A stretch of 64,000 nucleotides of DNA, taken from positions 62,001 through 126,000 of the forward strand of contig ONXC01000003.1 in NCBI GenBank assembly GCA_900321715.1, in the 5' to 3' direction. The notes below the pieces were generated by a model that saw nothing but the letters and a program-made list of their open reading frames with translations, was not told where the DNA came from and made no database searches. Position 1 is the stretch's first letter, and each line of letters begins with the position of its first letter. Below, piece after piece: positions 45,015 to 52,469 of the stretch. This DNA comes from an uncultured Bacteroidales bacterium. GTDB taxonomy: Bacteria; Bacteroidota; Bacteroidia; Bacteroidales; UBA932. The position numbers and the translations under genes are program-made.

Positions 45015-46029
45015 CTTCTTTCACTGTGGTGATAACGGGCTGGCCAATGCCTTTAAGAAGGATGAACCGGCCGTCTTTCTTGTCCTTTTTCATTGCGGCG
45101 GCAAGTTCATCAATGCCGTAGGGGCAGGCCGTTTCCAGCCCAACTCTTTGGAAATCCTTCTCCAGGCAAGCTGCAAGGCCTTTTTGAGCCAGCCCCAGGC
45201 CCTCGGAGAGCCTTGCGGCAAGGATTATTCCCATCCCCACGGCCTCTCCGTGGGCGATTTCGCCCTTTGAGCAGTGCTCTATGGCGTGACCAAACGTGTG
45301 GCCAAGGTTCAGAACCGCCCTTTCACCGTGCTCCAGTGGGTCCCGGCGCACTATATCGGCCTTGATAGATGCGGCCCCGAAGATTAGTTCGTCCTGAATT
45401 TTGGCGTTTTTTCTGGACGGAAGCCCGTTTTTGTCCTGTCCATCCAGAATTTTGGCCGAAAATCTGGACGAAACGGCCCGGGCGTAGGCATCGGCGTCCC
45501 CGATCAGGAAGGTCTTGAGCATTTCCGCAAGGCCGCAGCGGAGTTCCTTTTCAGGCAGCGTCTCAAGCACGGAAGCAGTCAAAAACGTGAACTCGGGCAT
45601 ATGGAAGGCCCCCAGCATGTTCTTGTAGCCGTGGAGATTCACCCCGGTTTTGCCGCCGATTGCAGCGTCTACCTGGGCCAGGAGCGTGGTGGGGATATTG
45701 GCGTAACGGATGCCGCGCTTGTACATACTGGCCGCAAAGCCGGCAATGTCCGTAGTAATGCCGCCGCCAATGGCAAGGACCAGCGCGCCGCGGGATGCAT
45801 CGGCCTCCAGAAGGCGCTCAGTAACCCACACCGCCGTGTCCATGGTCTTAAGATCCTCGGAGGTTTTAAGGCCGATAACCGCCTTCACGCCCCCAAGGGC
45901 CGCCGCTACGGCCGCCGCAACGTGCGCCACGTTTTCGTCGTGGATTATAAAGATTTCCTTCTCTCCGGCAAGTTTTGCGGCCACATCGGCCAGGGCCTCT
46001 CCGCGTATTATGACAACGTCCTTACTCAT
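44989..46029 (-). CDS. aroB: 3-dehydroquinate synthase
   Basis: 346 residues from ATG 46029. It closes DAHP to 3-dehydroquinate using NAD and a divalent metal. GGGITTDIAGFAASMYKRG, PTTLLAQVDAAIGGKTGVN and LNLGHTFGHAIEH hold the NAD- and metal-binding residues. A stretch near residues 190-212 (FSAKILDGQDKNG...) is longer than I expect and is encoded by two imperfect direct repeats. It is the first gene of the aro operon, and the promoter box lies 6 nt from the start codon. Confidence 0.95.
   Translation of the reverse strand: MSKDVVIIRGEALADVAAKLAGEKEIFIIHDENVAHVAAAVAAALGGVKAVIGLKTSEDLKTMDTAVWVTERLLEADASRGALVLAIGGGITTDIAGFAASMYKRGIRYANIPTTLLAQVDAAIGGKTGVNLHGYKNMLGAFHMPEFTFLTASVLETLPEKELRCGLAEMLKTFLIGDADAYARAVSSRFSAKILDGQDKNGLPSRKNAKIQDELIFGAASIKADIVRRDPLEHGERAVLNLGHTFGHAIEHCSKGEIAHGEAVGMGIILAARLSEGLGLAQKGLAACLEKDFQRVGLETACPYGIDELAAAMKKDKKDGRFILLKGIGQPVITTVKEDDLRKYTE
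45393..45470. repeat. Imperfect direct/palindromic repeats inside aroB
   Basis: CCTGAATTTTGGCG...TTCTGGACGG (45393-45420) is repeated as CCAGAATTTTGGCCG...ATCTGGACG (45444-45470). The second copy is itself nearly self-complementary. It corresponds to an extra surface segment in the protein. Confidence 0.6.
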
Positions 46030-46035
46030 AGTACG

Positions 46036-46043
46036 CAAAGATA
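46036..46043 (-). promoter_or_regulatory. -7 promoter box of the aro operon
   Basis: Minus-strand TATCTTTG ends 6 nt before ATG 46029, predicting a leaderless mRNA. It separates the aro operon from the GH16 genes upstream. Confidence 0.6.
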
Positions 46044-46078
46044 GCGAAAAATCGGCAATATCCTCCCTGGCCAACGAC

Positions 46079-47029
46079 CTACTTCAGATACGGATTGTAT
46101 TTGTCAAAGGGAGTGTAGCTCATCCAGTCAATTTCAAGCTCGTAGGGGTAGAGCGGCTTTTCAATGGACAGCGGATTGGTTTCCACCGGCCAGTTGTTGG
46201 TGTGCCAGAAATTGAGCCTGTATTTGCTCTTGAGGCAGGGAACGCCGGTCTTTGAAGGCTGGTCCGGGAACACTTTCTTGCCCTTGTAGTCCCATAGGAT
46301 GATCTTTTTCCCGGTTTCAGGATGCTCCATCCACCATACCATGCGGTCCGGATACCAGTCCCAGCCGTATACGTAGAAGCGGGCCGATGCATCGTAGTCA
46401 GGAATGGCCTCGATGCGTGAAGGCTTGTTCTGACGGCCCGTAAACGCGGTATTTGGAACGCGGGTAACGCTGCCGTCACGGTGGCGGACCTCGGAGCGCC
46501 AGATGGTCTCAAGGATCTCTCCGGTTGCAAGGTTGATGATTCGTCCCACACGGTTATGCGCACCGCGTTTACCCGTCCAGGTGCCCACGTAAATGATTCT
46601 GGGATCGGCAATAAGCCATTCGATGTCAATCTCGCTCTGGCCGAATTCCCTGTCAATGTTGTAGGTGAAATACCCCACCACTGCACCCACGTTAGGCTGA
46701 ATCTCACGCGGATCCGGAATCTTGATGCGGGCGCTGTAGCTTCCGTAGAACGTGTAGTCCTTGGAGATGATCTCCGGGCCACGGCCGGCGCCGGCAGGAT
46801 CTGCGGGATCCATCCGGTAAAGCATCACGGAAGTGCCTTCCTCGGAGAGAGACGGGAATCCTGAGAAGTAGCGGAAATCCTCCCCGGAGGGCCTGTAATT
46901 GAAGTCAAAGTACTCCGAAGAACCTTCAGAGAAGTCTTCCTTGAATGCACCGTGGAACTTTGGTGCTTCCTGGCCGAAAGCAAGTGCACATAGCATCAAG
47001 CCAAGGCAAATGGTAAAACAGCGCTTCAT
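46079..47029 (-). CDS. GH16-family endo-glycosidase
   Basis: 316 residues with a signal peptide ending in AFGQ. A single GH16 jelly roll: the GQSEIDIEW motif near residue 137 contains the nucleophile, assisting Asp and acid/base Glu in the ExDxE spacing, followed by WDWYPDRMVWW and NFWHTNNWP substrate-binding segments. GH16 enzymes cut beta-1,3/1,4-glucans, galactans or xyloglucan; ExDxE is the spacing of the lichenase/XTH group rather than that of laminarinases. It is the last gene of the second Sus locus, and its ATG overlaps the preceding stop by 1 bp. Confidence 0.88.
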   Translation of the reverse strand: MKRCFTICLGLMLCALAFGQEAPKFHGAFKEDFSEGSSEYFDFNYRPSGEDFRYFSGFPSLSEEGTSVMLYRMDPADPAGAGRGPEIISKDYTFYGSYSARIKIPDPREIQPNVGAVVGYFTYNIDREFGQSEIDIEWLIADPRIIYVGTWTGKRGAHNRVGRIINLATGEILETIWRSEVRHRDGSVTRVPNTAFTGRQNKPSRIEAIPDYDASARFYVYGWDWYPDRMVWWMEHPETGKKIILWDYKGKKVFPDQPSKTGVPCLKSKYRLNFWHTNNWPVETNPLSIEKPLYPYELEIDWMSYTPFDKYNPYLK

Positions 47030-47778
47030 TATTCTTGAGGGCTATATTCTATCCAGTCAATTTCAAGTTCGTAGGGGTAATTTGCCGCCGCACCGTCCGT
47101 GTGATAATACCTGAAAACAAGTTTCAGGGGGTTCTGGGGCACGTTTTCCGTGACCTCTTCAATCACCTTTTTGTCGCCGGACGGGGTGGATTTTACCCAG
47201 CGCACAAGTTTATCGGCACTCCAGTCAAGGCCGATAACACATAACTTTGAGGCGGTATTCACGCTCTCCAGGGTAGGAGAAGCGACGTCAATGACCACCC
47301 CTTCGCCTTCAGGGCCGAATTCCACGCGGGCGCCAAGGCCGGGCTGTACGGACTTCACATCCGGCAGTTTCACGCGGGCAGAGTAAGTCCCAAAGTGCAC
47401 ATAATCCTTGGAGGTAAGTTTGATGCCGTCTCCGGCGTCCTTTGCGCCATCGAGCCTCAGCATAAGGATTTTGGTGCCGCTTTCCGTAAACGAAGGAAAA
47501 CCGGGGAAGCAGCGGAGGTCCTTTCCGCCGGAATCCAGCGTAAGACCATTTGCCGGTTCTTCGGAAAAATCCTCCTTGAATGCCTCCATCAGTTTTACAT
47601 CCACGGGAGGGTTGTCCGGAGTCTCGTCGTCGGGCTTGTCGCCCTCCTGGCTGTCGTCCGGATTATCATCCGGCACTTCCGGCTTAGGCTTTTCCGGAGC
47701 CGGGAGCGGATATTTCCCGCTGTTGCAGGAGATAGCCGCCCCAAGCGCCAGCAATAACATTAACCTATTTATATCCAT
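47029..47778 (-). CDS. GH16-fold lipoprotein without catalytic glutamates
   Basis: 249 residues. A lipobox AISC leads to a Pro/Asp-rich linker (about 25-60), then a domain clearly homologous to its two GH16 neighbours (AFKEDFSE, PDVKSVQPGLGARV, ending YPYELEIDWIEYSP). At the active-site strand, where they read EIDIE or EIDFE, it reads VIDVA, so both glutamates are gone and only the Asp remains. It is therefore probably a surface glycan-binding protein derived from an enzyme. It overlaps both neighbours, by 14 bp and 1 bp. Confidence 0.85.
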   Translation of the reverse strand: MDINRLMLLLALGAAISCNSGKYPLPAPEKPKPEVPDDNPDDSQEGDKPDDETPDNPPVDVKLMEAFKEDFSEEPANGLTLDSGGKDLRCFPGFPSFTESGTKILMLRLDGAKDAGDGIKLTSKDYVHFGTYSARVKLPDVKSVQPGLGARVEFGPEGEGVVIDVASPTLESVNTASKLCVIGLDWSADKLVRWVKSTPSGDKKVIEEVTENVPQNPLKLVFRYYHTDGAAANYPYELEIDWIEYSPQE

Positions 47779-48706
47779 TTTCTTCTCTCCAATTGATGTT
47801 TATTTCATCGTAGGGCTCATACTTCATCCAGTCCACCTCCAGACAGTAGGGGTACTTGGGCGCCTGCTTGGACTGGGGGTTGGTATCCACGGACCAGTCG
47901 TTGGTGTGCCAGAAATTCATCATGTAGGTTGTGGGCGGCTGGGGAATGCCGGAGAAGTTGGGCGTAGTGCCCTGATAGTCCCAGAGGATAACCTTCTCAC
48001 CTGTTTCAGGGTGTTCTATCCACCAGGTAAGCCTGTCGGGGAACCAGTCAAAGCCGTAGACATAGAACTGCTTTGAGGCGTCATAGCCAGAGATTGCAGG
48101 TATGGTGCGGGGCGACAGAGCAGCGTCGTCGTCGCTTGCAAAGTTGTGGTTCTTATTGCCGTCGTGATAGGACCTGTAGTTGGTGTACAGGATCTGTCCC
48201 TTGGCAAGGTTTATGGTGCGACCAACCCTCTGGAGGTTACCCACATTATTTGGCGCGCTTGTCCAGGTGCCGATATAAATAAGTGTAGGATCGGCAATGA
48301 GCCACTCGAAGTCAATCTCAGAGAGGCCGAAACCCTGGGTAAAACGGTATGTGAAGTATCCCACAACGGCTCCCACGTTGGGCTGCGCCTTCTTCACGTC
48401 AGGGACGCGGAGACGGGCCGAATAAGTGCCGAAGTGCGTGCGCTTGCTGGATGAGATTTCCGGGCCCTTTCCCGCGCCGGCGGGGTCTGTGGGCTGGATG
48501 CGCTCAAGCATCACGGTAGTTCCCTTCTCAGTGAGGGAAGGGACGCCGAAAAACAGCCTGGGGGCGCTTCCGCCGCTGAAATACTGCGGCTTTGCGGCGT
48601 CAAAATCCTCTTTGAAAGCCGGCGAGAATCTGGTATCCGGGTCCTGGGCCATAGCAACTGCCGGGATAATGAGCGACAGCGCTAAAATTGCTGAAAGTCT
48701 TTTCAT
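47765..48706 (-). CDS. GH16-family endo-glycosidase
   Basis: 313 residues with a signal peptide ending in AMAQ. The catalytic motif is SEIDFEW near residue 133, flanked by QPNVGAVVGYFTYRF and GFDWFPDRLTWWIEHPETG, very close to the other active GH16 in this cluster. The two are paralogues of the same architecture and probably differ in product or linkage preference. It is the first of three overlapping GH16-fold genes. Confidence 0.9.
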   Translation of the reverse strand: MKRLSAILALSLIIPAVAMAQDPDTRFSPAFKEDFDAAKPQYFSGGSAPRLFFGVPSLTEKGTTVMLERIQPTDPAGAGKGPEISSSKRTHFGTYSARLRVPDVKKAQPNVGAVVGYFTYRFTQGFGLSEIDFEWLIADPTLIYIGTWTSAPNNVGNLQRVGRTINLAKGQILYTNYRSYHDGNKNHNFASDDDAALSPRTIPAISGYDASKQFYVYGFDWFPDRLTWWIEHPETGEKVILWDYQGTTPNFSGIPQPPTTYMMNFWHTNDWSVDTNPQSKQAPKYPYCLEVDWMKYEPYDEININWREENGYK

Positions 48707-48734
48707 CTTTCCATTGTTTTATACCTTGGAGAGG

Positions 48735-48756
48735 CAGGGCGGGGTCGGCCGCCCTG
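48735..48756. other. Intergenic hairpin before the GH16 genes
   Basis: CAGGGCGG pairs with CCGCCCTG around a 6-nt loop. It lacks a T-tract, so it is more likely an mRNA-stability or attenuation structure than a terminator. Confidence 0.45.
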
Positions 48757-48767
48757 TCCCTTAAAAA

Positions 48768-50036
48768 TTACTCTTCCTCGGGTGCGGGAACAACCTTTAC
48801 GCTGAGGTCATCGAAGTAGTAGTACCTGCCCGGACCATGGCAACTGCCCCATACGGAACGGAGGGTAACATAGAAGTAAATGGTTCCGGTCTTCTGTGCC
48901 CAGTAGTGAGCCACGGGCTCGCCGCCGTTGCTATAGCCAAGGCCAAGTTCTTCGTTCTTTGCAAGGTAGGCGTCGTTGGCGCCGAAGTCGCCGTCATATG
49001 CAGGCACAGCCTCTGATCCAGGATTGTCATAAGCGGACATCCAGTAGTTGTACATTTCTACTGAAGCATCGCTCAGAGCGTCAGAGGGGATAGTTTCTGG
49101 ATCATCCACAAAGCCGAACCATAACAGGCCGGAATCATTTGTGTTCTCGTTCCATTTCATTTGGGCCGAGATTTCAAGGTAGTCGCCCTCCTCAACATCA
49201 ATAGCCTGATAGAAGTAGCAGTTGTTTGCCTGGTCATGCGTCTGATTCTCAGAAGACAGACGGAGGCAACCTCCATTTCCGCCGGCAGGGCCGTCTTCCG
49301 TAAAGCCGAATATGGGCACCCAGCTCAAAACACCGGCCTTAGGAGTAGCATAGTCGTCTTCAAGGACTTCAGTGCTCACATATGTCCAATACTGTGCATC
49401 GTCTTCTTCCATAGAGCCGCCCTTGAGGAGTTCGTTGTAAGCAATTACGTCAACTTCGGCCTGATAGGTGTCCATTACGGTGGCGGAGTTTACTACAACA
49501 GCCTTCACAGTGTATTTGCCATAATTGGCATAGACGTGAGTGGGCTTGAAGTCGGGCTCTGTGGTGTTACCATCACCGAAGTCCCAGGTAATGTTGGTGG
49601 CATTCTGGGAAGAGGTGGCGTCAAACTTTACGGTAAGGCCGAATTTTCCTGCACGGTCCTTCTGGGCCTCGAAGGTGAAGTAGGCCTTGGGGGCACCTGC
49701 AACGTCAATTCTGACTTCCTTGGAAGAGACCTCGCCGTCGGCGTTTGCGGCGGTGAGTTTAACGGAATAACTTCCGCCTGCTGCGTAGGTGTGCTCCGGA
49801 GAGGTTTCCTTTGAAGTCTCGTCGTCGCCGAAATCCCACTTGTAAGCGGTGGCGTTGGTGCTCTTGTTGGTGAAAGTCACCTTCAGTCCGTCCACTGCGT
49901 AGTCGAAGTCTGCCTTGGGAGAAGCAGCTGTTTCGCCTCCGGGGGTGTTGTCGTTACCGCCGGTAGCGGGCTTTGTGCAGGCCGCCATTGCTACTGCAAA
50001 AACGGCTGCGGCAAGGAAATAAAGAACTTTTTTCAT
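48768..50036 (-). CDS. PKD-domain surface lipoprotein (probable glycan-binding protein)
   Basis: 422 residues with lipobox MAAC and a GGNDNTP linker. Two PKD domains follow at about 40-115 (YKWDFGDDETSKETSPEHTY) and 118-200 (ITWDFGDGNTTEPDFKPTHVY). The C-terminal 220 residues are a beta-sandwich with CLRLSSENQTHDQANNCYFYQAIDVEEGDYLEISAQM-like strands, similar to carbohydrate-binding modules. The position after SusD/DUF1735 is that of surface glycan-binding proteins. Confidence 0.85.
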   Translation of the reverse strand: MKKVLYFLAAAVFAVAMAACTKPATGGNDNTPGGETAASPKADFDYAVDGLKVTFTNKSTNATAYKWDFGDDETSKETSPEHTYAAGGSYSVKLTAANADGEVSSKEVRIDVAGAPKAYFTFEAQKDRAGKFGLTVKFDATSSQNATNITWDFGDGNTTEPDFKPTHVYANYGKYTVKAVVVNSATVMDTYQAEVDVIAYNELLKGGSMEEDDAQYWTYVSTEVLEDDYATPKAGVLSWVPIFGFTEDGPAGGNGGCLRLSSENQTHDQANNCYFYQAIDVEEGDYLEISAQMKWNENTNDSGLLWFGFVDDPETIPSDALSDASVEMYNYWMSAYDNPGSEAVPAYDGDFGANDAYLAKNEELGLGYSNGGEPVAHYWAQKTGTIYFYVTLRSVWGSCHGPGRYYYFDDLSVKVVPAPEEE

Positions 50037-50050
50037 AATACTGTAATATA

Positions 50051-50068
50051 ATTGGTTAATGGTTATTA
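50051..50068 (-). repeat. 18-bp leader sequence, copy 2
   Basis: Identical to 24518-24535 and in the same place: starting at the stop codon of the preceding gene (DUF1735) and leading into a surface-lipoprotein gene. Confidence 0.75.
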
Positions 50069-50683
50069 ATCAAGCGGGAATAGAGCGCGGACGTCGTCTG
50101 TCCAGTATTCGCTTCCAAGGTCCAGGATTATTGCTACGGACGTATTTGAATCGGCCAGGGAATAGTCTGAAGGGCCCTGAAGGTTGGAAATTGCAAGGCC
50201 AAGGACAAGTTTCTTGTAGCCTTCCGCGTCCTTGAAGGTGGCGCTCTGGGCGGCAAGGGCCTTGAGGTCCACGCTCACCTTTACGGAAGCGCCGCTCTCA
50301 CCGTCCGGAACCGTGATGGTGCCGGGAATGGTGCACACGGCCGCCGGCAGAGCCACGCCGCCAACCTCCGCTACCTTTGCCGCAGTAAGATCGGCCGATA
50401 TCCCTAAGGATACGCTGTAGCCCTTCTGGACCGCGAAATATCCGGAGCGGATGACCCCAAGCGCGATGTCCAGCTTGCCGCTTGCTGCATCATAGGAGCA
50501 GGTGTACTTTGAGTTCTGGCCGAACGGCCCCAGGGGAATGGGATAGGAGTTGTCTATACCCGTCACCGTGGCCTGCGGTATGTACACCTTGGCAAAGCCG
50601 TAGTCCTTGGTAGCATCCTCCTTTGAGCAGGCGGCGATGCCTGCCGTAAGAGCAATGAGAAGAAGTAACTTATATGCTTTCAT
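50066..50683 (-). CDS. DUF1735-type lipoprotein
   Basis: 205 residues from ATG 50683, 1 bp after the SusD stop. Lipobox IAAC. The single beta-rich domain (KVYIPQATVTGIDNSYP, VIRSGYFAVQKGYSVSLGISAD, LVLGLAISN) fits DUF1735, the N-terminal domain of BT_3987-type proteins, which here lacks any enzymatic partner. It is likely an accessory glycan-binding component. Confidence 0.75.
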   Translation of the reverse strand: MKAYKLLLLIALTAGIAACSKEDATKDYGFAKVYIPQATVTGIDNSYPIPLGPFGQNSKYTCSYDAASGKLDIALGVIRSGYFAVQKGYSVSLGISADLTAAKVAEVGGVALPAAVCTIPGTITVPDGESGASVKVSVDLKALAAQSATFKDAEGYKKLVLGLAISNLQGPSDYSLADSNTSVAIILDLGSEYWTDDVRALFPLD

Positions 50684-50684
50684 A

Positions 50685-52466
50685 TCAATTGTATTCAGGG
50701 TTCTGGGTAATTGATCCGCCACCGTTTGCAATTTCCTTGCGGGTGAAGGGGAAGTAGTAGTTGCGCTCGTAGAAGGTGCGGTATGCTACGGTAGGATAGG
50801 TGTACTGGAAACCTCCAAGTTCGTTCTTCCTGACGGAAGCGCCCTTGATGGCCTTGTTCAGCACGCTCATGGCATCTTTCCAGCGAAGGAGGTCCCAGTA
50901 GCGGTGGTCTTCAAAGGCCAGCTCCACGCGGCGCTCCTGCTTTACTGCATTGCGGAAATCCGTCTTTGACGTAGCCGTAACGGCGGGAAGGGATGTGCTT
51001 GCGCTCTGACGTACCTCCGTAAGAGCCTGGCGGGCTGTCATGCCGTAACCATTGGGGTCGGCATCCGGACCATAGGCCTCGTTCATGGCCTCAGCGTAGT
51101 TCAGAAGGACCTCGGCGTAGCGGTAGAGGGGCCAGATGTGGTCCGTGCTGCCGCCTTCCACAAGGTTGAGGTTGGGGGCCAGGAACTTCTTGAGGTAGTA
51201 TCCGGTGGGGCTTGCGCCAGCAACTCGGGAGTCGTAGTTGCCGCCCTTGGACTCGTCAATCACATTGCCGTTCCAGGTGCTGCCGTTGCAGACAATGGTA
51301 GCCGCAAGGCGGGGATCCCTGTTTGCATAAGGATCCGGCACCTGAGGGCCCACATATTCATATGCATCCACAAGGTTCTGGGTAGGGCATACGCCGCTGT
51401 TTCCACCACGGGTTCCAACGGGATAGTTGGCTACCTCAGGGGCACTGCCGGAGGCCTGGCGAACCAGGAAGATGGACTCCACGTCCGATGTTGCGTTGTT
51501 CTTGATGAAATAGTTGCCATAGTCCCTGTTTACGGGCATATGCCAGTCCGGATAGGTCCTGGCACCCTCACCAAAGCCGAAGCCCTTGGCAAATATGGCC
51601 TGGCGCATCTTAATCACGTCATTTGCGGCCGATGCTGCCCTTTCCCATTTCTCCACGTCATCCATGGGGTTGTTGCGGGGGCTTGCGGCATAGAGGAGCA
51701 CGCGGGCCTTGACGGCGAGGGCCGCCGTGCGGTCCCATCGGCCTGTCTCATCACGGAAATTCCAGTTTGTGACGTCTGCGATGGCGTTTTCAGGGGTCTC
51801 GTCAAGAGCCACCCTCCAGTCCAGGTTGAGCTGGTCCAGGTGGTTGTCGATAAGCTTAACGATGTGCTCCACAACTTCGTCGTAGCTGGCCTGACGGGCA
51901 AGTCCGGTCTCCGGGTCTATGATGGGAACGCCGCCGTACATCTTCAGAAGCTCTCCGTAGTAGTAAGCCTCTGCGATGTAGGCCTCGGCTCTCTGCCAGC
52001 CAAGGTTGATGCAGTCACGCATGTAAGCCTTGGGCTGCTCAGTGCTGTAGATGCTGCCGTCCGGGTTATACACCGTGCTGGTGTCCCTGTTCAGGGCCAG
52101 GAACTCTTCCCCGTCCTTGGCGTATTCCAGGAAGAAATGCGCCGCGCGGATGCCCTCATAGTAGTTGGTGTACTTATATGAGAGCGGGTTTAGATCGGCC
52201 GATAGAAGGCCCCTGTTGAAGGTTTGGGCTTCAGATGTGGGGGCCGCCTGCTCTGCTTCGTCCGAAGCGCTGGCAAAGAGGTTACCGTCAATCACGTTGA
52301 AGCCGTTTCCCATAGGGGTATAATAAGCATAGGCAAAGCTTGTCAGGGTGCTGGAACGGGTCTGGAGCCTGTCCATGGTGTCAAACACGTCTATGCGGGT
52401 GTCCAGGAATTTGGAGCAGGCGCATAATGAGAGCGCCGCTGCAAGTATGATGTAAATCCTCTTCAT
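50685..52466 (-). CDS. SusD-like glycan-binding lipoprotein (pair 2)
   Basis: 593 residues with lipobox CAC. The helical-repeat SusD fold is clear: AYIAEAYYYGELLKMYGGVPI, ALAVKARVLLYAASPRNNP, LYRYAEVLLNYAEAMNEAYG and VELAFEDHRYWDLLRWKDA. It forms the lid over the SusC encoded 3 bp upstream. Confidence 0.95.
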   Translation of the reverse strand: MKRIYIILAAALSLCACSKFLDTRIDVFDTMDRLQTRSSTLTSFAYAYYTPMGNGFNVIDGNLFASASDEAEQAAPTSEAQTFNRGLLSADLNPLSYKYTNYYEGIRAAHFFLEYAKDGEEFLALNRDTSTVYNPDGSIYSTEQPKAYMRDCINLGWQRAEAYIAEAYYYGELLKMYGGVPIIDPETGLARQASYDEVVEHIVKLIDNHLDQLNLDWRVALDETPENAIADVTNWNFRDETGRWDRTAALAVKARVLLYAASPRNNPMDDVEKWERAASAANDVIKMRQAIFAKGFGFGEGARTYPDWHMPVNRDYGNYFIKNNATSDVESIFLVRQASGSAPEVANYPVGTRGGNSGVCPTQNLVDAYEYVGPQVPDPYANRDPRLAATIVCNGSTWNGNVIDESKGGNYDSRVAGASPTGYYLKKFLAPNLNLVEGGSTDHIWPLYRYAEVLLNYAEAMNEAYGPDADPNGYGMTARQALTEVRQSASTSLPAVTATSKTDFRNAVKQERRVELAFEDHRYWDLLRWKDAMSVLNKAIKGASVRKNELGGFQYTYPTVAYRTFYERNYYFPFTRKEIANGGGSITQNPEYN

Positions 52467-52469
52467 ATC

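Noticed and set aside
51138..52181. Plus-strand open frame opposite the SusD gene (347 codons)
   Set aside because: Antisense of a clear SusD; valine- and glycine-rich composition typical of shadow frames.
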